64,000 bases of DNA from Desulfurispira natronophila (lineage in GTDB: Bacteria; Chrysiogenota; Chrysiogenetes; Chrysiogenales; Chrysiogenaceae). Position numbers and translations under genes: made by a program. The stretch is taken from NCBI RefSeq assembly GCF_014203025.1, contig NZ_JACHID010000006.1, positions 62,001 through 126,000 of the forward strand. Reading direction: 5' to 3'. Numbering within the stretch: the first letter of the stretch is position 1; every line of letters begins with the position of its first letter. Shown in pieces: positions 1 through 7,726 of the stretch. The notes below the pieces were generated by a model. It was not told the DNA's origin and made no database searches. It saw only the letters and a list, made by a program, of their open reading frames with translations.

Positions 1-166
1 CGATGCCCTGAGCAGCGAGCGTTGCTACAAGCCGGAGTTTCCCCGCGATCAGTGCAAACAGATCATTCTTGACGAAACCGGAGCTCACTTCGACCCCATG
101 ATAGTCGAATCTTTCCTGCGCAACGAAGAAGCATTCTGGACCATCAAAATGCAATTCAGCGACTAA
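1..166 (+). CDS. C-terminal end of an HD-GYP domain protein (partial)
   Basis: Only the last 54 codons are present; the reading frame enters at base 2 and ends with TAA at 164-166. The visible peptide starts DALSSERCYKPEF and continues through a GAHFDPMIVESFL segment, which is the typical end of an HD-GYP phosphodiesterase domain (family pattern: DALTS-RPYK ... GTHFDP-VV-AF). HD-GYP proteins hydrolyse cyclic di-GMP and are commonly fused to a response-regulator receiver domain, but nothing upstream can be seen here. The catalytic HD and GYP motifs lie outside the window, so activity cannot be judged. The next gene starts 121 bases later. Confidence 0.75.
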   Translation, partial: DALSSERCYKPEFPRDQCKQIILDETGAHFDPMIVESFLRNEEAFWTIKMQFSD

Positions 167-287
167 AAGAGCCATGGGCCAGCATCTTTCATAGCCAACA
201 CCAATGACCACTTCGCCACTTGACTTTTAGCGCACCACTATATTACCATCTGGTTATAAATAAAAATTTAACTGCTTAGGTGATATC

Positions 288-1310
288 ATGGAATTTTCCC
301 GACGATCCTTTCTCGGTGGCCTGGGTGCTGCTTCGGCGGCAACCCTTCTGGCAAAAAGTCCAGCACAGGCTGCGCCCCAGGGTATTGACCCTGACTCCTA
401 CGCCAGCCTCATCGACTTGACCAAATGCGACGGTTGCCCCGGCCAGGAGATGCCGGAATGCGTCAGCGCCTGCCGCCAGGCCAATGCCCACAAGTTCCCC
501 GAGCCCGATCCCGACATGCTCAAGCCCTACTGGCCCCAGCCGTTCTACGAGGACTGGAGCAACCAGCGCGACGTGCAGAGTCGCCTCACTCCTTACAACT
601 GGATATTTGTGCAGCGAATCAAAGTGGAGCACGAGGGTGAAACGGTAGAAGTCTCCGTTCCCCGCCGCTGCATGCACTGCGACAATCCCCCCTGTGCCAA
701 ACTTTGCCCCTTCGGCATCAAGCACAAACATCCCGAGGGGATGGTAACTATCGACCCCTTTCTCTGCTTTGGTGGGGCCAAGTGCCGTACTGTCTGCCCC
801 TGGGACATTCCCCAGCGCCAGGCCGGAGTTGGCATCTACACCTACCTGGACCCACTTCCCGCCGGTGGCGGAGTCATGTTCAAGTGCGACCTGTGTAAAG
901 ATCGCCTGGACCGTGGCGAACAACCCGCCTGCATCCCCGCCTGCCCCCGTGATGCCATGACCCTGGGAACCCGCACTGAAATCGATCGCATGGCTGATGA
1001 GCTGGCGCAAAAGTATCAGGGCTACATCTACGGCAAGAAGGAAAATGGCGGCACTCCCACTCTCTACGTAAGCAAGGTGCCTTTTGAAAAGCTGCAACAA
1101 GGGCTCATGGCCCAACCTCAGGAAAAGGGCGGCCTGGTACAGCTGCATAATCCACAGAACATGCTGGAGCGCAATGAAGGCTGGGCCCGCCTGGCCATGA
1201 CTGCCCCGGTATTGGGGGCCATCACAGCCTTTGCGACCAGCCTGGCCAAAGGCAAAAGCAAGGGAGCAGCAACCAAAGCCAATGAAGACTCCAAGCAGGG
1301 AGGGCAGTAA
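288..1310 (+). CDS. Tat-exported 4Fe-4S ferredoxin-type subunit, formate dehydrogenase beta/HybA-like
   Basis: 340 aa. The N-terminus carries a twin-arginine signal (SRRSFLGGL, then a hydrophobic stretch ending near APAQAA-like alanines at residue ~28), so the protein is expected in the periplasm. Cysteine clusters follow in the order used by four-cluster electron-transfer subunits: an unusual CDGCPGQEMPECVSAC, then CMHCDNPPCAKLCPFG, CFGGAKCRTVCPW and CDLCKDRLDRGEQPACIPAC. A hydrophobic C-terminal segment (about residues 300-318) may anchor it. It would pass electrons from a molybdopterin or hydrogenase catalytic subunit to the membrane cytochrome encoded directly downstream. No catalytic subunit gene is adjacent within the window, so the substrate is unknown. 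The first cluster is longer than the usual C-x2-C-x2-C-x3-C spacing. Confidence 0.85.
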   Translation: MEFSRRSFLGGLGAASAATLLAKSPAQAAPQGIDPDSYASLIDLTKCDGCPGQEMPECVSACRQANAHKFPEPDPDMLKPYWPQPFYEDWSNQRDVQSRLTPYNWIFVQRIKVEHEGETVEVSVPRRCMHCDNPPCAKLCPFGIKHKHPEGMVTIDPFLCFGGAKCRTVCPWDIPQRQAGVGIYTYLDPLPAGGGVMFKCDLCKDRLDRGEQPACIPACPRDAMTLGTRTEIDRMADELAQKYQGYIYGKKENGGTPTLYVSKVPFEKLQQGLMAQPQEKGGLVQLHNPQNMLERNEGWARLAMTAPVLGAITAFATSLAKGKSKGAATKANEDSKQGGQ

Positions 1311-1311
1311 T

Positions 1312-1968
1312 ATGGCCACTCAAAACACGGTACTGCGCCACAACCGCATTATTCGCACCACCCACTGGACCATTGCCATCAGCGCACTGCTGCTGCTCTT
1401 CTCTGGCTTCGGCGAGCTTCCCATGTATGGCCGCTACGGCTTGGTGAACTTACCGGGAATGGCCTGGTCGTCAAACTACGAAATCCATCTGATCATCCAC
1501 TACATCGCGGCATTTTTCTTTACTACGGCGGTGAGCTTCCATCTAGTGCATCACACCATACGGCGTGAGTTTGCCACCTTGCCACGCCGCGGCGACGCCA
1601 AAGAGAGCTTGCAGATAATCAAGGCCATGCTCACCAAAAAGCCGGAGCCGCCCCACGGCAAGTTTCTCGCCGAGCAACGCCTGGCCTACGTCGCCATGGG
1701 GGGCGTTTCACTGTTGCTGATTCTCACCGGATTGTTCAAGACCTGGAAGAACATCGGCAACGCTATTCCCGACCCCATGCTCCTGCAGTGGATCACCTAC
1801 GCCCATACCCTTTTGGCCATGCCTTTCTTGCTGCTGCTCTTTGCGCACCTGGGAGCTTTTATTGTGAAAGAAAACCGCCCCCTCTTCAAATCCATGTTCA
1901 CCGGACGCGTTCCCCGAGAGTACGCTGAGCACCGCCATCCCAAATGGGATGCCGATCGGGAAGACTGA
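1312..1968 (+). CDS. Cytochrome b561/formate dehydrogenase gamma-type membrane subunit
   Basis: 218 aa. The ATG at 1312 is chosen over an upstream in-frame ATG at 1231 because it follows the preceding TAA by one base and has an AGGGAGGG ribosome site just ahead. The protein has four predicted membrane segments with histidines placed for haem b ligation (RTTHWTIAISA near residue 18, HLIIHYIAAFF, SFHLVHH, and a later YAHTLLAMPF), matching the di-haem cytochrome b subunit of formate dehydrogenases and Ni-Fe hydrogenases. It should accept electrons from the Fe-S subunit encoded upstream and reduce quinone. The pair is clearly cotranscribed. A strong hairpin follows the stop. Confidence 0.85.
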   Translation: MATQNTVLRHNRIIRTTHWTIAISALLLLFSGFGELPMYGRYGLVNLPGMAWSSNYEIHLIIHYIAAFFFTTAVSFHLVHHTIRREFATLPRRGDAKESLQIIKAMLTKKPEPPHGKFLAEQRLAYVAMGGVSLLLILTGLFKTWKNIGNAIPDPMLLQWITYAHTLLAMPFLLLLFAHLGAFIVKENRPLFKSMFTGRVPREYAEHRHPKWDADRED

Positions 1969-1974
1969 GTTTGC

Positions 1975-1999
1975 GGTTGCCGCCTTCGTGGCGGCAACC
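1975..1999 (+). terminator. Hairpin after the cytochrome b gene, no U-tract
   Basis: A perfect 10-bp stem (GGTTGCCGCC / GGCGGCAACC) with a five-base loop starts seven bases after the cytochrome stop codon. No run of T follows, so it is either a weak or Rho-assisted terminator or an mRNA 3' stabiliser. Confidence 0.4.
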
Positions 2000-2244
2000 C
2001 TTCGGATCCACTGCGCTCCGTTCGCCGACAATCAGCATGTGGTACCTGCCGCCTGAGCACACCTCCCTTTCAAATATTTACCAGTCAAATACCTTGCTTT
2101 CCCCACGCCCATGTGCTACAAATTGCACATTCCTGCCGCACCTCGGTCTGCGCGCAGCTTCTTTCGTCATTTCACGAATGCAAATTATCCGATTTTGCCT
2201 GGACCGACCCTGCCCAGGGGAGGCTCTATCAGAAAGACTTTCCA

Positions 2245-3627
2245 TTGTTATTTTCCGATCTCGGCCTTTCGGCCTCCATTCTCCGCGCGGTAACCACTGA
2301 AGGTTACACGCAGCCTACTGCTGTTCAAAGTCAAGCCATTCCCACTGTTCTCAAACGCCAGGACGTCCTGGCCGGCGCCCAGACCGGCACCGGCAAAACC
2401 GCCGCATTTACCCTGCCCATGCTGGAAATACTTCAGCAAAGCTCTGTGCGGGGGCGACGCCCCGTGCGTGGCCTGGTGCTCACACCAACCCGTGAACTGG
2501 CGGCCCAGGTTGAAGAAAGCGTGCGCACCTACGGCAAGCACCTGCCCCTGAAATCCACCGTCATTTACGGCGGAGTCGGCATGACACCCCAGATCAATGC
2601 CCTGCGCCGCGGCGTCGACATTGTGGTGGCTACCCCCGGACGACTGCTGGATCACGTACAGCAAAAGACCCTGGATCTTTCCCAGGTGGAAATGCTGGTT
2701 CTGGACGAAGCCGACCGCATGCTGGACATGGGCTTCATACACGATATCCGCAAAATCCTGGCCCTGCTGCCAAGGCAGCGACAGAACCTGCTGTTCTCTG
2801 CCACTTTCTCCAGTGAGATCAAGACACTGGCGGATACTTTCCTCAAAGACCCAGTGCACATCGAAGTAGCCCGTCGCAATACCGCTGCCGAAAGCGTGGC
2901 ACAAACCGTTTACCCAGTCGATCGGGAACGCAAGCGCGAACTGCTCTCCCAACTAATCAAAACCGGCGACTGGCAGCAGGTCCTGGTATTTACCCGCACC
3001 AAGCATGGCGCTAACCGCCTGTCCCAGCAACTGGAGCGCGACGGCATTAGCGCCACCGCCATCCACGGCAACAAGAGTCAGAGTGCTCGCACCAAGGCCC
3101 TGGCCGACTTCAAAAAAGGCAAGGTCCGCGTTCTGGCTGCTACCGATATTGCCGCCAGAGGTCTTGATATTGATGAACTGCCCCATGTAGTAAACTTCGA
3201 ACTGCCCAATGTGGCGGAAGACTACGTCCACCGCATCGGCCGCACCGGCCGTGCCGGCAACAGTGGCAAGGCCTACTCCCTGGTCTGCATCGACGAAAAA
3301 GGTCTGCTCCAGGGCATTGAACGCCTGCTGAAGCGGGAAATCCCCAGCGAAATGGTGGAAGGATTCCGCCCCGACCCGGCCATTGCCCCAGAGCCTATCC
3401 CCAATGGCCGCAACGGCAATCGCCAATCGCAACAGCGGGGGCGCCACAGCGGACAACCGATAAAAAAAGCGCGCACTCCCGGCACACCTGGTGTTGCACG
3501 GCCACGGCGCACTGCCCAACAACCGGCCACCAGTACGCCAATTATAACCAGGCGTACCCGCAGCAGCAGCACTGGTAGCAGCAACCCCACTCGCCAGCCC
3601 CGAGTGCTGGACTTTCGCACCTCCTAA
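2245..3627 (+). CDS. rhlE: DEAD-box ATP-dependent RNA helicase, RhlE type
   Basis: The frame is open from an ATG at 2113, but homology begins only at [15 protein letters not shown], the usual RhlE start; the only nearby in-frame start there is TTG at 2245 (460 aa), so I prefer it although its ribosome site is weak and the ATG at 2113 cannot be excluded. Motifs in order: Q motif (GYTQPTAVQ), [27 protein letters not shown], and the helicase C domain with HGNKSQ, ARGLDI and HRIGRTGR. A basic, low-complexity tail rich in Gly, Arg, Ser and Thr fills the last ~90 residues, as in RhlE proteins that bind structured RNA during ribosome assembly or cold adaptation. It stands alone, between a hairpin and a strong terminator. 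Confidence 0.9.
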   Translation: MLFSDLGLSASILRAVTTEGYTQPTAVQSQAIPTVLKRQDVLAGAQTGTGKTAAFTLPMLEILQQSSVRGRRPVRGLVLTPTRELAAQVEESVRTYGKHLPLKSTVIYGGVGMTPQINALRRGVDIVVATPGRLLDHVQQKTLDLSQVEMLVLDEADRMLDMGFIHDIRKILALLPRQRQNLLFSATFSSEIKTLADTFLKDPVHIEVARRNTAAESVAQTVYPVDRERKRELLSQLIKTGDWQQVLVFTRTKHGANRLSQQLERDGISATAIHGNKSQSARTKALADFKKGKVRVLAATDIAARGLDIDELPHVVNFELPNVAEDYVHRIGRTGRAGNSGKAYSLVCIDEKGLLQGIERLLKREIPSEMVEGFRPDPAIAPEPIPNGRNGNRQSQQRGRHSGQPIKKARTPGTPGVARPRRTAQQPATSTPIITRRTRSSSTGSSNPTRQPRVLDFRTS

Positions 3628-3663
3628 AGCCTGCCAAAAGCACACGACCACTTCCTAAAATGC

Positions 3664-3703
3664 AACCGGGGCAGGATTCATCGAATCCCGCCCCGGTTTT
3701 TTT
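3664..3703 (+). terminator. Rho-independent terminator of the helicase gene
   Basis: A GC-rich inverted repeat (ACCGGGGC-GGATTC, short loop, GAATCC-GCCCCGGT) is followed by eight T residues. It lies about 35 bases after the helicase stop codon. Confidence 0.9.
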
Positions 3704-3732
3704 AGTAGCAGCGAGCAATCAGGTAAAGCCTA

Positions 3733-3763
3733 CTGTAGGGTGGATAAGTGCAGCGCATCCACC
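3733..3763 (+). repeat. REP-like palindrome with GTAG foot, copy 1
   Basis: CTGTAGGGTGGATAAG followed by TGCAGCGCATCCACC: a short imperfect palindrome (GTGGAT ... ATCCAC arms) with a GTAG tetranucleotide at its 5' foot. A near-identical sequence occurs in reverse orientation at 19039-19070, just after the RAYT transposase gene. GTAG-footed palindromes are the known substrates of REP-associated tyrosine transposases. Confidence 0.75.
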
Positions 3764-3835
3764 AAAAATCTTCTGCCCTGCGCCTCGCACCCCCTTCATC
3801 CTCGTTAATTTCCTTCTCCTGTCTGCTGGTTTCGT

Positions 3836-3907
3836 CGTAACTATTCACGATGCACAGAAGACTTTTTGAGCAGGAGCGCCTGGGAGGAACCCTGGCGGGA
3901 GTGCTGC
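3836..3907. repeat. Internally deleted copy of a dispersed TIR element
   Basis: This starts with CGTAACTATTCACG, the terminal sequence of the larger element at 60111-60302, and its complement contains two blocks also found at 56170-56310: GCACTC-C-CCAG--TTCCTCCCAG and GGCGCTCCTGCT-AAAAA, here joined directly. It therefore looks like a derivative that lost the central ~70 bases. Confidence 0.6.
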
Positions 3908-4024
3908 TACTAATAGCTTTCACAAAGCCACTTTATATATCCTGCCTCATAGACCGTGAATGTCACCTAGCGATACGGGTGACCCGAGAACCACAAGGGG
4001 CAACAGCAATATTTACAGCCCCAC

Positions 4025-5002
4025 CTACATGGGCCGTCGAAAAACTTCCAGCAACTTCCGAGCCGCTATACCAGGAGTAGTAACACCCTCCGCTACGCTG
4101 CGCTGCAGCTCTGGCAAAGCAGCTGCTACCTTGGGATGGGTGCTAAAAGCGTACTTCAAGTTATCCATAACCGTCGACCACATCCAGTCTACCGCCTGAT
4201 TCTTTCGCTTTTGCTCAAATTCACCACTGGCGCGCATCGCTTCCAGATAGTCCTGCAACATCTGCCACACCAAGTCCATGCCACTTTTATGCAAGGCACT
4301 CACCAGCTCAACTGGCACGGTCCAGCTCGGGCTTTTGGGCGTCATGATATGCAAAGCGTTTTCCATCTGCCGCGCCGCCAGACGCGCCCGCTCCACGTTA
4401 TCCCCATCGGCCTTGTTGACAACAATACCATCGGCAATCTCCATGACGCCTTTTTTAATACCCTGCAACTCGTCACCGGCACCGGGAAGCTGCAGCAGCA
4501 AGAAAAAGTCGACCATTGATGCCACAGCAGTCTCAGATTGCCCCACTCCGACTGTTTCCACAATAATGACATCAAAGCCGTAGGCTTCACACAGCAACAT
4601 GGATTCGCGAGTCTTACGAGCCACTCCCCCCAGCGTCTCCCCTGAAGGGGAGGGTCGGATAAAGGCGCACTCCTGGCGGGAAAGCTCCTCCATACGTGTC
4701 TTGTCCCCCAAAATGCTGCCACCGCTCAACTGGGAAGAAGGATCTACCGCCAGCACTGCCACCCGCTTGCCCTGCTGCAGCAGGTACATGCCAAAGGCTT
4801 CGATGAAGGTACTCTTGCCGGCACCAGGCACACCGCTGATACCAATGCGCAGACTGCTGCCCGTGCGGGGCAAAACGGCCTCCAGAATGGAGGCCGTTGC
4901 TTGTTGATCTTCAGGACGCTGACTTTCAATCAGCGTTATCGCTTTGGCCAGGGCCCGCAACTTTCCGTCGCAGATACCCTGGATCAGTTCCTCGGGTTGC
5001 AC
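4025..5002 (-). CDS. meaB: MeaB/ArgK-type GTPase, methylmalonyl-CoA mutase chaperone
   Basis: 325 aa, starting at GTG 5002 behind a GAGGAGAG ribosome site. The G3E-type P-loop GISGVPGAGKST sits at residues ~55-66, followed by AVDPSSQLSGGSILGDKTRM (switch region typical of MeaB/ArgK), an ETVGVGQSE motif and a NKADGD guanine-specificity motif. MeaB guards adenosylcobalamin loading and protects methylmalonyl-CoA mutase from inactivation. The gene lies 10 bases after the mutase stop codon, so the two are cotranscribed and the assignment is strongly supported by context. Older annotations call the family LAO/AO transport ATPase; that function is not indicated here. Confidence 0.93.
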   Translation of the reverse strand: MQPEELIQGICDGKLRALAKAITLIESQRPEDQQATASILEAVLPRTGSSLRIGISGVPGAGKSTFIEAFGMYLLQQGKRVAVLAVDPSSQLSGGSILGDKTRMEELSRQECAFIRPSPSGETLGGVARKTRESMLLCEAYGFDVIIVETVGVGQSETAVASMVDFFLLLQLPGAGDELQGIKKGVMEIADGIVVNKADGDNVERARLAARQMENALHIMTPKSPSWTVPVELVSALHKSGMDLVWQMLQDYLEAMRASGEFEQKRKNQAVDWMWSTVMDNLKYAFSTHPKVAAALPELQRSVAEGVTTPGIAARKLLEVFRRPM

Positions 5003-5012
5003 AAAACTCTCC

Positions 5013-7154
5013 TCACTTGCGAGCGTTCAGCACTTCCATGATGCGAGCCGCCGAGTCAGTAATCTTGGTTCCCGGCCCAAAAATGCAGGCCGCTCCCGCT
5101 TCATAGAGGGCGTCGTAGTCCTTGCGGGGAATGACGCCACCAACAACAATGATAATATCTTCTGCACCCAACTTTTTCAGCTCCTGGGCCAGTTGGGGAA
5201 CCAAGGTCTTGTGGCCGGCAGCAAGACTGGAAACAGCTACAATATGAACGTCGTTCTCCACCGCCATTTTGGCGCTCTCCTCCGGAGTCTGGAAGAGGGG
5301 CCCCATATCCACGTCAAAGCCGATATCCGCCAAACCAGTAGCAACCACCTTGGCACCACGATCGTGCCCATCCTGCCCCATCTTCGCCATCAGGATGCGG
5401 GGGCGACGTCCTGTTGCCTTGGCAAACTCATCGGTGCTCTGCTTTAGCTGATCGAACTTGTCATCTCCGGCAAAGGAGCTGCCATAGACTCCGGAAATCA
5501 CCTGGGTCTGGGCGTTGTGACGTCCAAAAACCTCTTCCATAGCGTCGGATATCTCCCCTACGGTAGCTCGCACCCGGGCAGCATTGACACTGAGCTCCAA
5601 CAGGTTCCCCTCACCGCTGCGGGCCGCTTCGGTGAGTTCCTTGAGGGCTTTTTCAACAGCAGCACTGTCGCGGCTGGCACGGATCCTCTCCAGACCTTCG
5701 ATCTGTGACTGCCGCACCGCCGTATTGTCGATATCCAGTACTTCCAGCGGTGTTTCCTCGTCCACCGTGTACTTGTTCACGCCAACAATAACATCCTGAC
5801 CGCGATCGATGCGGGCCTGTTTGCGAGCAGCGGTCTCTTCGATCTGCATCTTGGGCATGCCCGATTCTACCGCCTTGGTCATTCCACCCATGTTTTCAAT
5901 TTCCTGAATCAGCTCCCAGGCCTCGTCGAAAAGTTTCTGGGTGAGATTTTCCATCATGTAGGAGCCGCCCCAGGGGTCAACCATACGGCAAATGTTGCTC
6001 TCCTCCTGAATGATGAGCTGGGTATTGCGGGCAATGCGGGCTGAGTGATCCGTAGGCAAGGCAATGGCCTCATCCAGGGCATTGGTGTGCAGAGACTGGG
6101 TGCCCCCCATAACCGCAGCCATAGCCTCGATGGTTGTACGAATAACGTTGTTGTAGGGGTCCTGCTCTGTCAGCGACCAGCCGGAAGTCTGGCAGTGGGT
6201 GCGTAAAGCCGCAGACAGGGGATTTTTTGGGTTAAACTGCTGCATGAGCTTGGCCCAGAGTAATCGAGCCGCTCGCAGTTTGGCCACTTCGGTATAGAAG
6301 TTCATACCGATGGCAAAGAAAAAGGAAAGGCGGGGAGCAAAAGCGTCCACGTCAAGACCCTTTTCCAGGGCACAGCGCACATACTCCAGACCATCAGCCA
6401 GCGTAAAGGCAAGCTCCTGCACCGCATTGGCTCCGGCTTCCTGAATATGATAGCCGGAAATGGAGATGGAGTTGAAACGAGGCATCTTCTGGGATGTGTA
6501 CTCAATAATATCGGCTATAATGCGCATGGAGGGTGCCGGCGGATAAATATAGGTGTTGCGCACCATAAATTCTTTCAGGATATCGTTCTGAATGGTTCCC
6601 GCCAACTTATCCGGCGTGACACCCTGTTCTTCGGCGGCAATGATGTAGCCTGCCATGATGGGCAGCACTGCCCCGTTCATGGTCATAGAGACAGAGACTT
6701 TATCCAGAGGGATCTCATCAAAGAGAACCTTCATGTCCTCTACCGAGTCGATAGCCACTCCAGCCTTACCCACATCTCCCACGACACGCGGATGGTCGGA
6801 GTCGTAACCCCGGTGGGTGGCCAGATCAAAGGCAACGGAAAGTCCCTGCTGACCAGCGGCCAGATTACGTTTGTAGAAGGCGTTAGACTCCTCGGCCGTA
6901 GAAAACCCGGCATACTGGCGAATAGTCCAGGGGCGGCCAGCATACATACTGGCGCGAGGACCTCGCACATAAGGGGGGAGGCCGGGCAAGGTATCAGCAT
7001 AGTTCAGCCCTTCCATGTCCTGGGCTGTCCAAAGAGGTTTCAGGTCAATATTTTCCGGGGTATGCCAAGTCAGGTGGTCCAGGCTCTCTTTTTTACTTTC
7101 TTTTTTGGCCAGAGCTTCCCAGTCCTGCAGATGGTGGGACGAAAATTCACTCAT
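5013..7154 (-). CDS. scpA: Methylmalonyl-CoA mutase (single-chain, B12-dependent)
   Basis: 713 aa, the usual length for the catalytic large chain. The N-terminal TIM-barrel substrate domain contains the conserved [20 protein letters not shown] region and [12 protein letters not shown]; the C-terminal ~120 residues form the cobalamin-binding Rossmann domain with the DGHDRG motif at 595-600 (His597 should ligate cobalt). The enzyme interconverts (R)-methylmalonyl-CoA and succinyl-CoA, linking propionyl-CoA to the TCA cycle. ATG 7154 has a GGGAGA ribosome site. Downstream is its GTPase MeaB; upstream on the same strand lies the propionyl-CoA carboxylase pair, so together they form a propionate route. 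An epimerase gene is not seen in the window. Confidence 0.96.
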   Translation of the reverse strand: MSEFSSHHLQDWEALAKKESKKESLDHLTWHTPENIDLKPLWTAQDMEGLNYADTLPGLPPYVRGPRASMYAGRPWTIRQYAGFSTAEESNAFYKRNLAAGQQGLSVAFDLATHRGYDSDHPRVVGDVGKAGVAIDSVEDMKVLFDEIPLDKVSVSMTMNGAVLPIMAGYIIAAEEQGVTPDKLAGTIQNDILKEFMVRNTYIYPPAPSMRIIADIIEYTSQKMPRFNSISISGYHIQEAGANAVQELAFTLADGLEYVRCALEKGLDVDAFAPRLSFFFAIGMNFYTEVAKLRAARLLWAKLMQQFNPKNPLSAALRTHCQTSGWSLTEQDPYNNVIRTTIEAMAAVMGGTQSLHTNALDEAIALPTDHSARIARNTQLIIQEESNICRMVDPWGGSYMMENLTQKLFDEAWELIQEIENMGGMTKAVESGMPKMQIEETAARKQARIDRGQDVIVGVNKYTVDEETPLEVLDIDNTAVRQSQIEGLERIRASRDSAAVEKALKELTEAARSGEGNLLELSVNAARVRATVGEISDAMEEVFGRHNAQTQVISGVYGSSFAGDDKFDQLKQSTDEFAKATGRRPRILMAKMGQDGHDRGAKVVATGLADIGFDVDMGPLFQTPEESAKMAVENDVHIVAVSSLAAGHKTLVPQLAQELKKLGAEDIIIVVGGVIPRKDYDALYEAGAACIFGPGTKITDSAARIMEVLNARK

Positions 7155-7726
7155 GAGGGTCTCCCTTGTTGTGGCTCAATAACAATTACAACTATTCACG
7201 ATATAAAAAGGTGGTGATCCCATACGGGGACGCTTTGCTTCCGGAAGCAGGATGGACACCAACGCTCCAGCCGGATACTATGGAAAAAGAAAACGGTCAT
7301 GCTGCCGCAGGCAGTTACTTTTCTTGGTTACACTCAGCAGCAGCGACGTCGGTGCCAGGAAAATGCGCACGACAAAGACAGGGTGCCTGGGTATCGAAAA
7401 AATGCACCCCGTATTATTTTTAAAAATTTAAGCCAAGCCGCACGAAACCCGCCTGTGCCCAGCGGCTCCCATGGCGATTCTTGGCACACACTTGAATAAA
7501 AAGCAGTTCTACGCAAGTATGGCGCAATGTCGCTGGATCTGTCAATGCTGCACTGGCGCGGCCCCGGGGCGACGAAAGGCGAAACGCAAAAATACCCATT
7601 TCAGCTGCAGCATTTTTTTGCGAACAACCAAATTTCTACAGCGAACACCATCATTACCCGCAAACAAAAAACCCGCCCCCCTGTACAGTGACAGAGGAGC
7701 GGGTTATCAGTTCACCAGTAAAACGA
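7155..7726. other. Gene-free region between mutase and biotin carboxylase genes
   Basis: 572 bases without a convincing coding frame. It contains the terminator of the carboxylase operon at its right end, a lone ACTATTCACGAT sequence (7191-7202) matching the end of the dispersed TIR element, and presumably the mutase promoter. I found no cobalamin riboswitch-like structure by eye. The short frames in it have no start signals or recognisable products. Confidence 0.6.
7664..7706 (-). terminator. Rho-independent terminator of the carboxylase operon
   Basis: Read on the minus strand, AACCCGCTCCTCTGT pairs with ACAGGGGGGCGGGTT and is followed by a T-rich tail. It begins about 20 bases after the biotin carboxylase stop codon. 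Confidence 0.85.

Noticed and set aside
276-1319. 347-codon minus-strand frame over the Fe-S subunit gene
   Set aside because: Shadow of the plus-strand gene, produced by its biased codon third positions; no domain or start signal.
7342-7357. Minus-strand TGGCAC-N5-TCGCT as a sigma-54 promoter for methylmalonyl-CoA mutase
   Set aside because: It keeps GG and GC at the right distance but has a mismatch in the -12 element, lies ~190 bases before the start and has no activator site beside it; kept only as a weak possibility.
7155-7726. Cobalamin riboswitch ahead of the B12-dependent mutase
   Set aside because: I could not find the conserved B12-box or the expected multi-stem layout by eye; a covariance-model search would decide.
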